NCBI RefSeq assembly: GCF_041729615.1
Contig: NZ_CP154874.1
Location: 1,679,001 to 1,743,000, forward strand
Reading direction: 5' to 3'
Origin: Pseudomonas alcaligenes
Lineage (GTDB): Bacteria; Pseudomonadota; Gammaproteobacteria; Pseudomonadales; Pseudomonadaceae
Length of the DNA: 64,000 nt
The position numbers and the translations under genes are program-made. The notes below the pieces were generated by a model. It was not told where the DNA came from and ran no database searches. It was given only the letters and a program-made list of their open reading frames with translations. Every line of letters begins with the position of its first letter. Positions within the stretch are counted from its first letter, which is position 1. This document shows positions 32,626-40,714 of this stretch, piece after piece.

Positions 32626-33234
32626 ATGCGCCGCATCCTGCTCGCCCTGCCTCTCGCCCTGCTGCCGCTGACCATCGCCCAGGCCGCCAGCCACGAGCAC
32701 GATCATGCCCATGAGGAGCACGGCAGCCTGGGCAAGCATGAGCATGGCGTGGCCAGCCTCAATGTGGCGCTGGATGGCCAGACCCTGGAGATCCAGCTGC
32801 AGAGCCCGGCCATGAACCTGGTCGGTTTCGAGCACGAGGCCAAGAGCGACGCCGACAAGGCCAAGGTCACCGCCGCACGCCAGCACCTGGAGCAACCGCA
32901 GGCGCTGTTCGCCCTGCCGGCCGAGGCCCAGTGCGCAGTGCAGGAAAACGAGCTGAAAAGCCCGCTGTTCGCCGAGCATGAGCATGAGCATGAGCATGAG
33001 CATGAGCATGAGCATGAGCATGAGCATCATGACCACGGCGACGAGCCCGGCCATAGTGATATCGAGGCCAGCTACCGCTTCGTCTGCGCCAATGCCGGGG
33101 CATTGCAGACCCTGGAGCTGGGCAGCTTCTTCGGCACCTTCCCGGCCACCGAGAAACTGGACGTACAGCTGATCGGCCCGAGCGGCCAGCAGGGCGCCGA
33201 GCTGACCCCGAGCAATTCGCGCCTGAGCTTCTGA
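32626..33234 (+). CDS. zrgA: His-rich zinc-binding periplasmic protein (ZrgA/DUF2796)
   Basis: This 202-residue exported protein has a signal peptide (cleavage near AQA-A), a His-rich start (HEHDHAHEEH), and a DUF2796 body ('HGVASLNVALDGQTLEIQLQ'). Residues 117-134 are nine Glu-His pairs followed by HDH, a clear metal-binding loop. ZrgA in Vibrio belongs to a Zur-controlled zinc uptake system. It precedes an ABC pair and is followed by a GC hairpin. The symbol rests on family resemblance. Confidence 0.85.
   Translation: MRRILLALPLALLPLTIAQAASHEHDHAHEEHGSLGKHEHGVASLNVALDGQTLEIQLQSPAMNLVGFEHEAKSDADKAKVTAARQHLEQPQALFALPAEAQCAVQENELKSPLFAEHEHEHEHEHEHEHEHEHHDHGDEPGHSDIEASYRFVCANAGALQTLELGSFFGTFPATEKLDVQLIGPSGQQGAELTPSNSRLSF
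32974..33027 (+). repeat. Hexanucleotide repeat (GAGCAT)x9 inside zrgA
   Basis: Nine perfect copies of GAGCAT encode nine Glu-His pairs. Gain or loss of units keeps the frame and changes the number of metal ligands. Confidence 0.95.
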
Positions 33235-33238
33235 AACA

Positions 33239-33267
33239 CGCCGGCGCATCCTGCGGGTGCGCCGGCG
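33239..33267 (+). other. Strong hairpin between zrgA and the ABC genes
   Basis: CGCCGGCGCA and TGCGCCGGCG form a perfect 10-bp stem with a 9-base loop. No T run follows, so it may limit read-through or protect the zrgA mRNA end rather than terminate fully. Confidence 0.6.
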
Positions 33268-33314
33268 CTCTCCTTGCCTTTAAGCTGTCGCCTTCTCCGA
33301 CTCGCGGATCGCCC

Positions 33315-34022
33315 ATGTCCGACGCACTGATCGAACTCACCGACCTAGGCTTCGCCTGGCCCGGCCAGGCCGAGCTGCTGGATATCCCCGCCTTCACCCT
33401 GCGCCGCGGCGAGAGCCTGTTCCTCAAAGGCCCCAGCGGCAGCGGCAAGACCACCCTGCTCGGCCTGCTCGGCGGCGTGCAGAAGCCTGGCCGAGGCAAC
33501 CTCAAGCTGCTCGGCCAGGAGCTGGCGCAGATGTCTTCCGGCGCCCGCGACCGCTTCCGCGTCGACCACACCGGCTACATCTTCCAGCAGTTCAACCTGC
33601 TGCCGTTCCTCTCGGTGCGCGAGAACGTCGAGCTGCCCTGCCGCTTCTCCAAGAGCCGCGCCCGCCGCGCCAGCGAGCGCCACGGCAGCGTCGACAATGC
33701 CGCCGCTCAACTGCTGCAGCACCTGGGTCTGAAGGCCGAGCTGCTGGAGCGCCGCGCCGATTCCTTGTCGATCGGTCAGCAGCAGCGGGTCGCCGCCGCC
33801 CGCGCGCTGATCGGCCAGCCGGAGCTGGTGATCGCCGACGAACCGACCTCGGCGCTGGATCACGACGCCCGCGAGGCCTTCCTCCAGTTGCTGTTCACCG
33901 AGTGCCGCGCAGCGGGCGCCAGCCTGCTGTTCGTCAGCCACGACCAGAGCCTGGCGCCACTGTTCGATCGCAGTGTCTCGCTGGCCGAGCTGAACCGCGC
34001 CAGCAAACCGGCGGAGGTCTGA
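33315..34022 (+). CDS. ABC transporter ATPase (LolD/MacB type)
   Basis: This 235-residue ATPase has Walker A 'GPSGSGKTT' (about residue 39), signature 'LSIGQQQRVAAARALIG' and Walker B 'LVIADEPTSAL'. The signature is LSIGQ rather than LSGGQ. It is of the type that pairs with FtsX/MacB-like permeases that act by mechanotransmission and not classical import. It is one base from the permease. Confidence 0.92.
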   Translation: MSDALIELTDLGFAWPGQAELLDIPAFTLRRGESLFLKGPSGSGKTTLLGLLGGVQKPGRGNLKLLGQELAQMSSGARDRFRVDHTGYIFQQFNLLPFLSVRENVELPCRFSKSRARRASERHGSVDNAAAQLLQHLGLKAELLERRADSLSIGQQQRVAAARALIGQPELVIADEPTSALDHDAREAFLQLLFTECRAAGASLLFVSHDQSLAPLFDRSVSLAELNRASKPAEV

Positions 34023-34023
34023 C

Positions 34024-35286
34024 ATGCATTTATTACGCATCGCCCTGGCCAGCCTGGCCAACCGCCGCTTCACCGCCCTGCTTACGGTGTTCGCCATCGC
34101 CCTCTCGGTGTGCCTGCTGCTGGCCGTCGAGCGCGTGCGCACCGAGGCGCGCGCCAGTTTTGCCAGCACCATCAGCGGCACCGACCTGATCGTCGGCGCG
34201 CGCTCGGGCAGCGTTAACCTGCTGCTGTACTCGGTGTTCCGCATCGGCAACGCCACCAACAACATTCGCTGGGACAGCTTCGAGACCCTGGCCAGACACC
34301 CGCAAGTGAAGTGGGCCATCCCGCTGTCGCTGGGCGACTCGCACCGCGGCTACCGGGTGCTGGGCACCGACACCGGCTACTTCGAGCATTACCGCTACGG
34401 CCGCGGCCAGCCTCTGCAGCTGGCCCAGGGCAAGCCCTTCGCCGACCTGTTCGAGGTGGTGCTCGGCGCCGAAGTGGCCGAGGCACTGAAGTACAAGTTG
34501 GGAGACCAGATCGTCCTGGCCCACGGCGTGGCCACCGTCAGCCTGACCCAGCACGACGACAAGCCGTTCCGTGTGGTCGGCATCCTCGCTCGCACCGGCA
34601 CGCCGGTCGACCGCACCCTGCACATCTCGCTGGCCGGCATGGAGGCGCTGCACGTCGACTGGCAGAACGGCATGCCGGCACGCGGCGCGGCCAGGGTCAG
34701 CGCCGAGCAGGCGCGCGAGATGCACCTGCAACCCAAGGCCATCACCGCCGTGCTGCTCGGCCTGAAGAGCAAGGTCGCCACTTTCACCGTGCAGCGCCAG
34801 GTCAACGAGTACCGCGGCGAGCCGCTGCTGGCGATCCTCCCCGGCGTGGCCCTGCAGGAGCTGTGGAGCCTGATGGGCACGGCGGAGAAGGCGCTGTTCG
34901 TGGTCTCGCTGTTCGTCGTGCTGACCGGCCTGATCGGCATGCTCACGGCCATCCTCACCAGCCTCAACGAACGCCGCCGCGAGATGGCCATCCTGCGCTC
35001 GGTCGGCGCGCGCCCCTGGCATATCGCCGGGCTGCTGGTGCTGGAGGCGCTGGTGCTGGCCCTGGCCGGCGCGGCGCTGGGCCTGGCCCTGCTGTACGGC
35101 GGCATCGCCGCCAGCCAGGGCTGGGTGCAGGCGCAGTACGGCCTGTATCTGCCGCTGGCATTGCCCAGCGCCTATGAGTGGAGCCTGCTCGGCGCTATTC
35201 TGGGCGCCGCCCTGCTGATGGGGGGCGTGCCGGCCTGGCGCGCCTATCGGCAGTCGCTGGCCGACGGCCTGTCCATTCGCCTGTGA
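34024..35286 (+). CDS. FtsX/MacB-type ABC permease
   Basis: This 420-residue permease has one N-terminal membrane helix, a large periplasmic MacB-like domain (about residues 40-270) and three C-terminal helices with 'TSLNERRREMAILRSVGARP', the coupling motif of FtsX-like proteins. With the adjacent ATPase it likely forms a periplasm-acting complex. The link to zinc is inferred from the Zur box and ZrgA gene upstream. Confidence 0.9.
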   Translation: MHLLRIALASLANRRFTALLTVFAIALSVCLLLAVERVRTEARASFASTISGTDLIVGARSGSVNLLLYSVFRIGNATNNIRWDSFETLARHPQVKWAIPLSLGDSHRGYRVLGTDTGYFEHYRYGRGQPLQLAQGKPFADLFEVVLGAEVAEALKYKLGDQIVLAHGVATVSLTQHDDKPFRVVGILARTGTPVDRTLHISLAGMEALHVDWQNGMPARGAARVSAEQAREMHLQPKAITAVLLGLKSKVATFTVQRQVNEYRGEPLLAILPGVALQELWSLMGTAEKALFVVSLFVVLTGLIGMLTAILTSLNERRREMAILRSVGARPWHIAGLLVLEALVLALAGAALGLALLYGGIAASQGWVQAQYGLYLPLALPSAYEWSLLGAILGAALLMGGVPAWRAYRQSLADGLSIRL

Positions 35287-35294
35287 GGTTGTCC

Positions 35295-35804
35295 ATGCGT
35301 CATCTGCTGTTCGCCCTGCTGTTCTGTACCACTTCGCTCTGGGCCGCGGAGCCGCGCGAGCTGACCTGGAGCGAACTGGTCCCGCCAGACGCACCGCCGC
35401 AACCGGCGCAGCAGATGCCGATGCACGATCTCACCCAGCTGGCCGACGCCCTGGCCGCCGAGAGCGGCCCGGCGGCCAGGCAGCAATCGCCGGCCGCACC
35501 GGTGGTCAAGGCCCTGGACGGCCAACAGATCAGGCTGCCCGGCTACATAGTGCCGCTGGACGTGACCGAGGAAGGCCGGGTAACCGAGTTCCTCTTCGTG
35601 CCCTACTTCGGCGCCTGCATCCACGTGCCGCCGCCACCGTCCAACCAGATCGTGCATGTCACCAGCGAACTGGGCGTGCTGATGGACGCGCTGTACCAGC
35701 CTTTCTGGATCGAGGGGCCGCTGCGCACCGAGCAGGTCAGCAGCGAACTGGCCGAGGCCGGCTACCGCATGGCCGCGGAAAAGATCTATCCCTACGAGAT
35801 GTAG
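35295..35804 (+). CDS. DUF3299 exported protein
   Basis: This 169-residue protein has a signal peptide (cleavage near LWA-A) and a DUF3299 domain with 'LPGYIVPLDVTEEGRVTEFLFVP' (in two parts, about 80-102) and 'GACIHVPPPPSNQIVHV', where Cys and His could bind metal. It follows the permease by eight bases and completes the cassette also seen in P. aeruginosa (PA4063-4066, from memory). Its exact function is unknown. Confidence 0.8.
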   Translation: MRHLLFALLFCTTSLWAAEPRELTWSELVPPDAPPQPAQQMPMHDLTQLADALAAESGPAARQQSPAAPVVKALDGQQIRLPGYIVPLDVTEEGRVTEFLFVPYFGACIHVPPPPSNQIVHVTSELGVLMDALYQPFWIEGPLRTEQVSSELAEAGYRMAAEKIYPYEM

Positions 35805-35811
35805 TGCGACA

Positions 35812-35838
35812 GGCCGCCGCACCCCGGGGTGCGCGGCC
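35812..35838 (+). other. Hairpin after the DUF3299 gene
   Basis: A GC-rich hairpin with one bulge (GGCCG-CGCACCCC with GGGGTGCG-CGGCC) ends two bases before the ANR-like box. There is no T run. Confidence 0.5.
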
Positions 35839-35839
35839 A

Positions 35840-35853
35840 TTGAGCCAGGTCAA
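35840..35853 (+). promoter_or_regulatory. Probable ANR/FNR box upstream of oprG
   Basis: TTGAGCCAGGTCAA matches TTGAT-N4-ATCAA in both TTGA/TCAA halves. It lies 86 bases before the oprG start; oprG of P. aeruginosa is known to respond to ANR. Confidence 0.6.
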
Positions 35854-35925
35854 GTGATCGCCCGCGGGGCTCCTTAGGATGAACGTCAGCCAACACACAT
35901 TGCTGACTCCCCCGGAGCCCCCAAG

Positions 35926-36612
35926 ATGAAGAAGACCCTGCTCGCCACATCCCTGATCGCCCTCGCCCTGGCCACCCCGCTGGCCCAGGCCCACAAGGCC
36001 GGTGACATCATCGTCCGTGCCGGCGCCGCCACCGTCGACCCGCACGAAGACAGCAGCGACATCTGGGTCGGCGCCCTCGGCACCGATGTGGCCGGCACCA
36101 AGGCCACCCTGGACAGCGACACCCAGCTGGGCCTGAACTTCGCCTACATGGTCACCGACCACGTCGGCATCGAACTGCTGGCCGCTACCCCGTTCAGCCA
36201 CAACGTCGGCGTCAAGGGCATGCCCGGTCCGTTCGCCGGCCTCAACGGCAAGCTCGGCGAGCTCAAGCACCTGCCGCCGACCCTGAGCGTGGTGTACTAC
36301 CCGCTGGACGCCGGCTCGGCCTTCCAGCCCTATGTCGGCGCCGGCATCAACTACACCTGGTTCTTCGACACCGAGCTGACCGGCGAGGCCGAGGAAAAGG
36401 GCTTCAGCGGCCTGGATCTGGACGACTCCTGGGGCCTGGCCGCCCAGGTGGGCATGGACTACATGCTGACCGACAACGTCATGCTCAACGCCCAGGTGCG
36501 CTACATCGACATCGACACCCAGGGCAGCACCAGCTTCGGCGGCCGCGAAGTCGAGGTGGACGTGGACGTCGATCCCTTCGTCTACATGGTCGGCCTGGGC
36601 TACAAGTTCTAA
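35926..36612 (+). CDS. oprG: OprG/OmpW family outer-membrane protein
   Basis: This 228-residue protein has a signal peptide (cleavage near AQA-H) followed by 'HKAGDIIVRAGAATVDP', the standard OmpW-family opening. Repeated beta-strand patterns and a C-terminal 'VYMVGLGYKF' ending in Phe fit an eight-stranded barrel. OprG has been linked to uptake of small hydrophobic molecules. An ANR-like box lies upstream and a strong terminator downstream. Confidence 0.92.
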   Translation: MKKTLLATSLIALALATPLAQAHKAGDIIVRAGAATVDPHEDSSDIWVGALGTDVAGTKATLDSDTQLGLNFAYMVTDHVGIELLAATPFSHNVGVKGMPGPFAGLNGKLGELKHLPPTLSVVYYPLDAGSAFQPYVGAGINYTWFFDTELTGEAEEKGFSGLDLDDSWGLAAQVGMDYMLTDNVMLNAQVRYIDIDTQGSTSFGGREVEVDVDVDPFVYMVGLGYKF

Positions 36613-36632
36613 GCCGCCCGGCAACCCTCGAG

Positions 36633-36666
36633 GGCCCGCACCGCGCCACGCGGTGCGGGCCTTTTT
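36633..36666 (+). terminator. Terminator of oprG
   Basis: A perfect 13-bp stem (36633-36645 with 36649-36661), loop CCA, and TTTTT. Confidence 0.95.
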
Positions 36667-36694
36667 GCTGCCCGAGGCACGACCGCGCGGGCAC

Positions 36695-36723
36695 AAAAAA
36701 GCCCCGCACTGGCGGGGCTTTTT
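36695..36723 (-). terminator. Terminator of the malic enzyme gene (bidirectional)
   Basis: GCCCCGC and GCGGGGC form the stem around ACTG, with A and T runs on both sides, so it can work in either direction. It sits 14 bases after the minus-strand stop at 36738. Confidence 0.9.
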
Positions 36724-36737
36724 CATGGCGCTGGCGA

Positions 36738-38006
36738 TCAGCCGTTGAACACGTCATCCACCGACTTCAGCGGGTAGTGCTTGGGATAGGGCAGGGTCGC
36801 CACGCCGCTCTCGATCGCGGCCTTGGCCACGGCATCGGCGACCACGGTGATCAGGCGCGCGTCCATCGGCTTGGGAATGATGTACTCGCGGCCGAAGCTC
36901 AGCTCGATACCGCCATAGGCCTCGCAGACTTCCTTGGGCACCGGCAGCTTGGCCAGCTCGCGCAGGGCGTTGGCGGCGGCGATCTTCATTTCCTCGTTGA
37001 TGCGGGTGGCGCGCACGTCCAGGGCACCGCGGAAGATGAAGGGGAAGCCGAGCACGTTGTTGACCTGGTTCGGGTAGTCCGAGCGGCCGGTGGCCATGAT
37101 CACGTCCGGGCGCGCCTCACGGGCCAGCTCCGGCTTGATCTCCGGGTCCGGGTTGGAGCAGGCGAAGACGATCGGGTTCGGCGCCATGCGCTTGAGGTCT
37201 TCCTGGCTCAGCAGGTTGGCACCGGACAGGCCGACGAACACGTCGGCGCCGTCGAGGGCGTCGGACAGGCTGCGCTTGTCGGTGGCGTGGGCGAACACCG
37301 CCTTGTACTGGTTGAGGTCGTCGCGGCCGGCGTGGATCACGCCCTTGCGATCGAGCATGAAGATGTTCTCGACCTGGGCCCCCATGCTCACCAGCAGCTT
37401 CATGCAGGAGATGGCAGCGGCGCCGGCGCCGAGGCAGACGATCTTGGCTTCGGCCAGGGTCTTGCCGGCGATTTCCAGGGCGTTGAGCATGCCGGCGGCG
37501 GTGACGATGGCAGTGCCGTGCTGGTCATCGTGGAACACCGGGATATCGCACTGCTCGATCAGCGCGCGCTCGATCTCGAAGCACTCGGGCGCCTTGATGT
37601 CTTCCAGGTTGATGCCGCCGAAGGTGATGGAGATGCGCTTGACGGTGTCGATGAAGGCCTGCGGGCTCTCGGAGTCGACCTCGATGTCGAACACGTCGAT
37701 GCCGGCGAAGCGCTTGAACAGCACGCCCTTGCCTTCCATCACCGGTTTGGAGGCCAGCGGGCCGAGGTTGCCCAGGCCGAGGATCGCGGTGCCGTCGGAA
37801 ATCACTGCCACCAGGTTGCCCTTGCCGGTGTAGCGGTACGCCAGCTCGGCGTCACGGGCAATCTCGCGTACCGGCTCGGCCACGCCCGGGCTGTAGGCCA
37901 GGGACAGGTCACGGGCGGTGGCGGTGGGCTTGGTCAGTTCGACGCTGAGCTTTCCCGGACGGGGCTGAGCGTGATACTCGAGAGCGGCAGTTTTCAGATC
38001 GGACAT
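36738..38006 (-). CDS. maeB: Malic enzyme (NAD(P)-dependent)
   Basis: This 422-residue enzyme converts malate to pyruvate and CO2. It has the N-terminal '[10 protein letters not shown]' and '[18 protein letters not shown]' region, '[24 protein letters not shown]' (in two parts), the nucleotide site '[16 protein letters not shown]' and '[19 protein letters not shown]'. It lacks the C-terminal phosphotransacetylase domain of E. coli MaeB, so it is the short form. The start at 38006 gives [12 protein letters not shown]; the extension to 38072 is unlikely. Confidence 0.93.
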   Translation of the reverse strand: MSDLKTAALEYHAQPRPGKLSVELTKPTATARDLSLAYSPGVAEPVREIARDAELAYRYTGKGNLVAVISDGTAILGLGNLGPLASKPVMEGKGVLFKRFAGIDVFDIEVDSESPQAFIDTVKRISITFGGINLEDIKAPECFEIERALIEQCDIPVFHDDQHGTAIVTAAGMLNALEIAGKTLAEAKIVCLGAGAAAISCMKLLVSMGAQVENIFMLDRKGVIHAGRDDLNQYKAVFAHATDKRSLSDALDGADVFVGLSGANLLSQEDLKRMAPNPIVFACSNPDPEIKPELAREARPDVIMATGRSDYPNQVNNVLGFPFIFRGALDVRATRINEEMKIAAANALRELAKLPVPKEVCEAYGGIELSFGREYIIPKPMDARLITVVADAVAKAAIESGVATLPYPKHYPLKSVDDVFNG

Positions 38007-38093
38007 TTCGGCTATTTCCGCTTTGCTGTGAAAGGCAGGCGAGCGAGCATACGCAAGAAGGCCAGGCCCCACAAGGCCGGGGCTCGCAGCGAC

Positions 38094-39533
38094 TCAGCGA
38101 ACCACTTTGAGCCAATCGCCAGGAAGTGGCTGACCGGTCGGATACAGACCATTTAGCAGACGCAAGCGCTTGAGCCGGTCACCCTCGCCCTCCATCTGCC
38201 GGCTCAGCTCCTCCAGGCTCTGCCCGCGCTGGAACTGCACCAGAGCCAGGCGCCGCGGCTCGCCCAGGCGGCGCTCGTCCGCCTGCAGCGGGCGGAAGCT
38301 GCGCACGATGTCCATGAAGCGATCGTCGGCGCTTTCCAGCGAAGCGCGGCCCTTGACCGCACCGACGAACTGGAAGGCGTCGCGCCCGCGCATCACCACC
38401 GCCACGCGCTTGGCGCCATTGCCGGGCAGCACGCCGGTGGTCACCTCCAGGCCGTGCTGGCGGAAGCTCTGCTCGCCGCTCAGGCCGCGGCCGCCGGTGC
38501 GCTGGCGGATGAACTCCTGGGCACTGGTCGCGTCCTTGAGCCCCTGCATGCTCATGACCATGAAGGCCTGCTGGTCCGGGCTGTGCAGGATCAGCGCGTC
38601 GGGCCGGTTGATCAGCTCCCAGTCCTGCGGCAGGCCCAGGGTGAAATCCAGGCCGACATGGTAGAAGCGCTGGCCACGGCGCACGCCGGCCTCGGCCGAG
38701 TCGCCGAAGGGCATGCCCGCGATCATCCGCAGATAGGTTTCGCGCCCCACCTCGCCCTGGCCGGTGGCCAGCGGGGTGGCGGCGGCCACCACCTGGCGCA
38801 GGCGGGTGTCGTTGTCCGGGTGGGTGTCGAACAGGCCGTGGTAGCCGGCCGGCGCCACTTCCTGGCCCTTGGCCAGGGCCTCGTCACGGGCGAAGTCCTC
38901 CTGGTTCTTCAGCACCTTGACCACCTCGATCATCGCCTGCGGGTCGTAGCCGCTGCGCGCCAGGTACTGGGCGCCGAAGCCGTCGGCCTCCAGTTCCATG
39001 TCGCGGCCGTAGCCGCGCACGAAGGCGTTGCCCAGGGTGCTGGCGAGGTCGCCGGCGGCGCCCACCCCGGTGCCGATGGCCACGGCCTGGCCGAGGATGT
39101 TCCAGGCGGTGGACTGGCTCTGCTGGCGCACGCTGTGGCGTGCGGTGACGTGGCCGACCTCGTGACCGAGCACGGCGGCCAGCTCCGCCTCGGAGCCGAG
39201 GTAGGCCATCAGCCCGCGGTGGATATAGATGTGCCCGCCGGGAATGGCGAAGGCATTGATGTCCGGGCTGTCGATCACCGTGAAGCGGTAGTCCAGGTTG
39301 CTGCGGTGGCCGTGCCGGGCGACCCGCTCGCCGACCCGCTGCACATAGGCCTGCAGCTTCTCGTCGGCGTAGCGCGGGTACTGCTTGGCGATCTCCTGGG
39401 CATAGCTGCGACCCAGGTCGATCTCCTGCTGCTCGCTCATCATCACGAAGTCGGTCTTGCCGGTGGCCGGGTTGACGGCACAGCCGAGCAATTGCAGGAG
39501 CAGGGGCAACAGCAGCAACAGACGCAGTTTCAT
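38094..39533 (-). CDS. M48 family metalloprotease lipoprotein
   Basis: This 479-residue lipoprotein has lipobox LLGC at residues 15-18, a zinc protease core with 'AVLGHEVGHVTARHS' (HEVGH, about residue 125), and a second region 'MELEADGFGAQYLARSGYD' supplying the third ligand. The last 60 residues look like a LysM-type module ('FQRGQSLEELSRQM' ... 'PLPGDWLKVV'). It resembles BepA/LoiP-type envelope quality proteases. It overlaps the nuclease gene by four bases. Confidence 0.9.
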   Translation of the reverse strand: MKLRLLLLLPLLLQLLGCAVNPATGKTDFVMMSEQQEIDLGRSYAQEIAKQYPRYADEKLQAYVQRVGERVARHGHRSNLDYRFTVIDSPDINAFAIPGGHIYIHRGLMAYLGSEAELAAVLGHEVGHVTARHSVRQQSQSTAWNILGQAVAIGTGVGAAGDLASTLGNAFVRGYGRDMELEADGFGAQYLARSGYDPQAMIEVVKVLKNQEDFARDEALAKGQEVAPAGYHGLFDTHPDNDTRLRQVVAAATPLATGQGEVGRETYLRMIAGMPFGDSAEAGVRRGQRFYHVGLDFTLGLPQDWELINRPDALILHSPDQQAFMVMSMQGLKDATSAQEFIRQRTGGRGLSGEQSFRQHGLEVTTGVLPGNGAKRVAVVMRGRDAFQFVGAVKGRASLESADDRFMDIVRSFRPLQADERRLGEPRRLALVQFQRGQSLEELSRQMEGEGDRLKRLRLLNGLYPTGQPLPGDWLKVVR

Positions 39534-40333
39534 GGCAGCACCTCGAGCATCGCCGCATGGCTCAGCGGCAGCATCCAGCGGGCCTGCCCCGGTTGTACGC
39601 CGCCGCGCCGGGAGCGGTCAATCACCCAGCCGCGCGCCTCCACCTGGCGTCCGACCAGGGTCTGCAGGGCCTCGACATCGAAGTGGCGCAGCAGCTTCGG
39701 CTCGACGCGCAGTACCAGCGGTCCGTCCAGCTCGATCCACAGGCCGCCGCGATTGCGCTGCACCTGGTCCACGCGCCCGCGCACCAGGGCGAAACCGCCG
39801 CCACGCAGATCGAAGGCGCTGAGCACCTGCCGCCCCTGCCAGAGGCCGAGGCGCTGCTGGCGCGCGGCCTGCTCGGCGCTGCGCTGGCAGTCCTCCAGCC
39901 CATTCGCCGGCTCGAAGGCCACCCGGTAGCCGAGGCCCTCGGCCAGCAGCTGCGCTTCCAGATTGTGGCCGGCGCGGTCGTAGGCATGCGCCAGGGTGCG
40001 CCCGTAGTGATCGCGCGGCTTGGCGCCCAGGCGCAGGCCGACGCGGCCGTCGTTGGCCGCCACCAGCGCCTGCAGGCGCCGCTGCGCCGCCTCGGCGAAA
40101 GGCTCGGCCGGACGTCCGTCGCGCGCCCGCTCCGGCGCGTTGACGCCGATCAGGCGCACGCTGCGGCCATCGGCCAGGCGCAGGGTGTCGCCATCCACCA
40201 CCTTGGCCACGCGCTGTTGCGGCAGGTCCGCGCGCAGCGGGCAGAAGGCCTGGGCCGGCAGGGCCAGGCAGGCAGAAACGAAAAAGGCGCCCACCAGGGA
40301 CGCCTTTTTCAGCAACGTGGTCTGCACCACCAT
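39530..40333 (-). CDS. Exported thermonuclease (SNase) family protein
   Basis: This 267-residue protein has a signal peptide (cleavage near AQA-F) and a staphylococcal-nuclease domain with 'VAKVVDGDTLRLADG', 'VRLIGVNAPERARDG' and 'DHYGRTLAHAY', which hold the Asp, Arg and Glu residues of the site. A further 100-residue C-terminal domain follows that may be an OB-like DNA-binding fold. The start at 40333 is five bases after rpmE. Confidence 0.85.
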   Translation of the reverse strand: MVVQTTLLKKASLVGAFFVSACLALPAQAFCPLRADLPQQRVAKVVDGDTLRLADGRSVRLIGVNAPERARDGRPAEPFAEAAQRRLQALVAANDGRVGLRLGAKPRDHYGRTLAHAYDRAGHNLEAQLLAEGLGYRVAFEPANGLEDCQRSAEQAARQQRLGLWQGRQVLSAFDLRGGGFALVRGRVDQVQRNRGGLWIELDGPLVLRVEPKLLRHFDVEALQTLVGRQVEARGWVIDRSRRGGVQPGQARWMLPLSHAAMLEVLP

Positions 40334-40338
40334 TCGGC

Positions 40339-40551
40339 TTACTTGCTGCCGAACACGCCGAAACGCTGCTTGAAGCGATCGATACGGCCGCCGGTGTCCA
40401 GGACCTTCTGCTTGCCGGTGTAGAACGGGTGGCACTCGGAGCACACGTCCAGGCTCAGCGGCTTGCACAGGGTGGAACGGGTCTTGATGACGTTGCCACA
40501 GCTGCAGGTAGCGGTGACTTCTTCGTACTGCGGATGGATATCGGCTTTCAT
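40339..40551 (-). CDS. rpmE: 50S ribosomal protein L31 (zinc form)
   Basis: The 70-residue product is the Cys-containing L31. It has 'ATCSCGN' and '[15 protein letters not shown]', giving the four-ligand zinc site typical of the primary L31 that is replaced under zinc shortage. It has its own promoter and is followed closely by the nuclease gene. Confidence 0.96.
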   Translation of the reverse strand: MKADIHPQYEEVTATCSCGNVIKTRSTLCKPLSLDVCSECHPFYTGKQKVLDTGGRIDRFKQRFGVFGSK

Positions 40552-40620
40552 CGCTTTTTCCTCGGTTGGGTGTGCCGCCACCCGGCTCGCTGCCGAGTAC
40601 CGCACGGAAATAGGCCGCGC

Positions 40621-40648
40621 ACTATACCAGACCGCCATTCGCGCGCAA
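40621..40648 (-). promoter_or_regulatory. Sigma-70 promoter for rpmE
   Basis: On the minus strand TTGCGC and TATAGT are 16 bases apart; a start near 40613 leaves a leader of about 62 bases. Confidence 0.6.
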
Positions 40649-40714
40649 GCCGCCGGCACGCCGTGGCGACGTGCGGCCGTGCTAGCATCGCCGCCTCGAA
40701 TTCCGGAGTTCGCC

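Noticed and set aside
32974..33027. Short tandem repeat as a possible CRISPR
   Set aside because: Six-base units with no spacers inside a coding frame are a simple repeat, not an array.
40463..40714. Extended N-terminus of PriA
   Set aside because: It would run antisense through rpmE and its promoter; GTG 40715 with GGAG fits the family.
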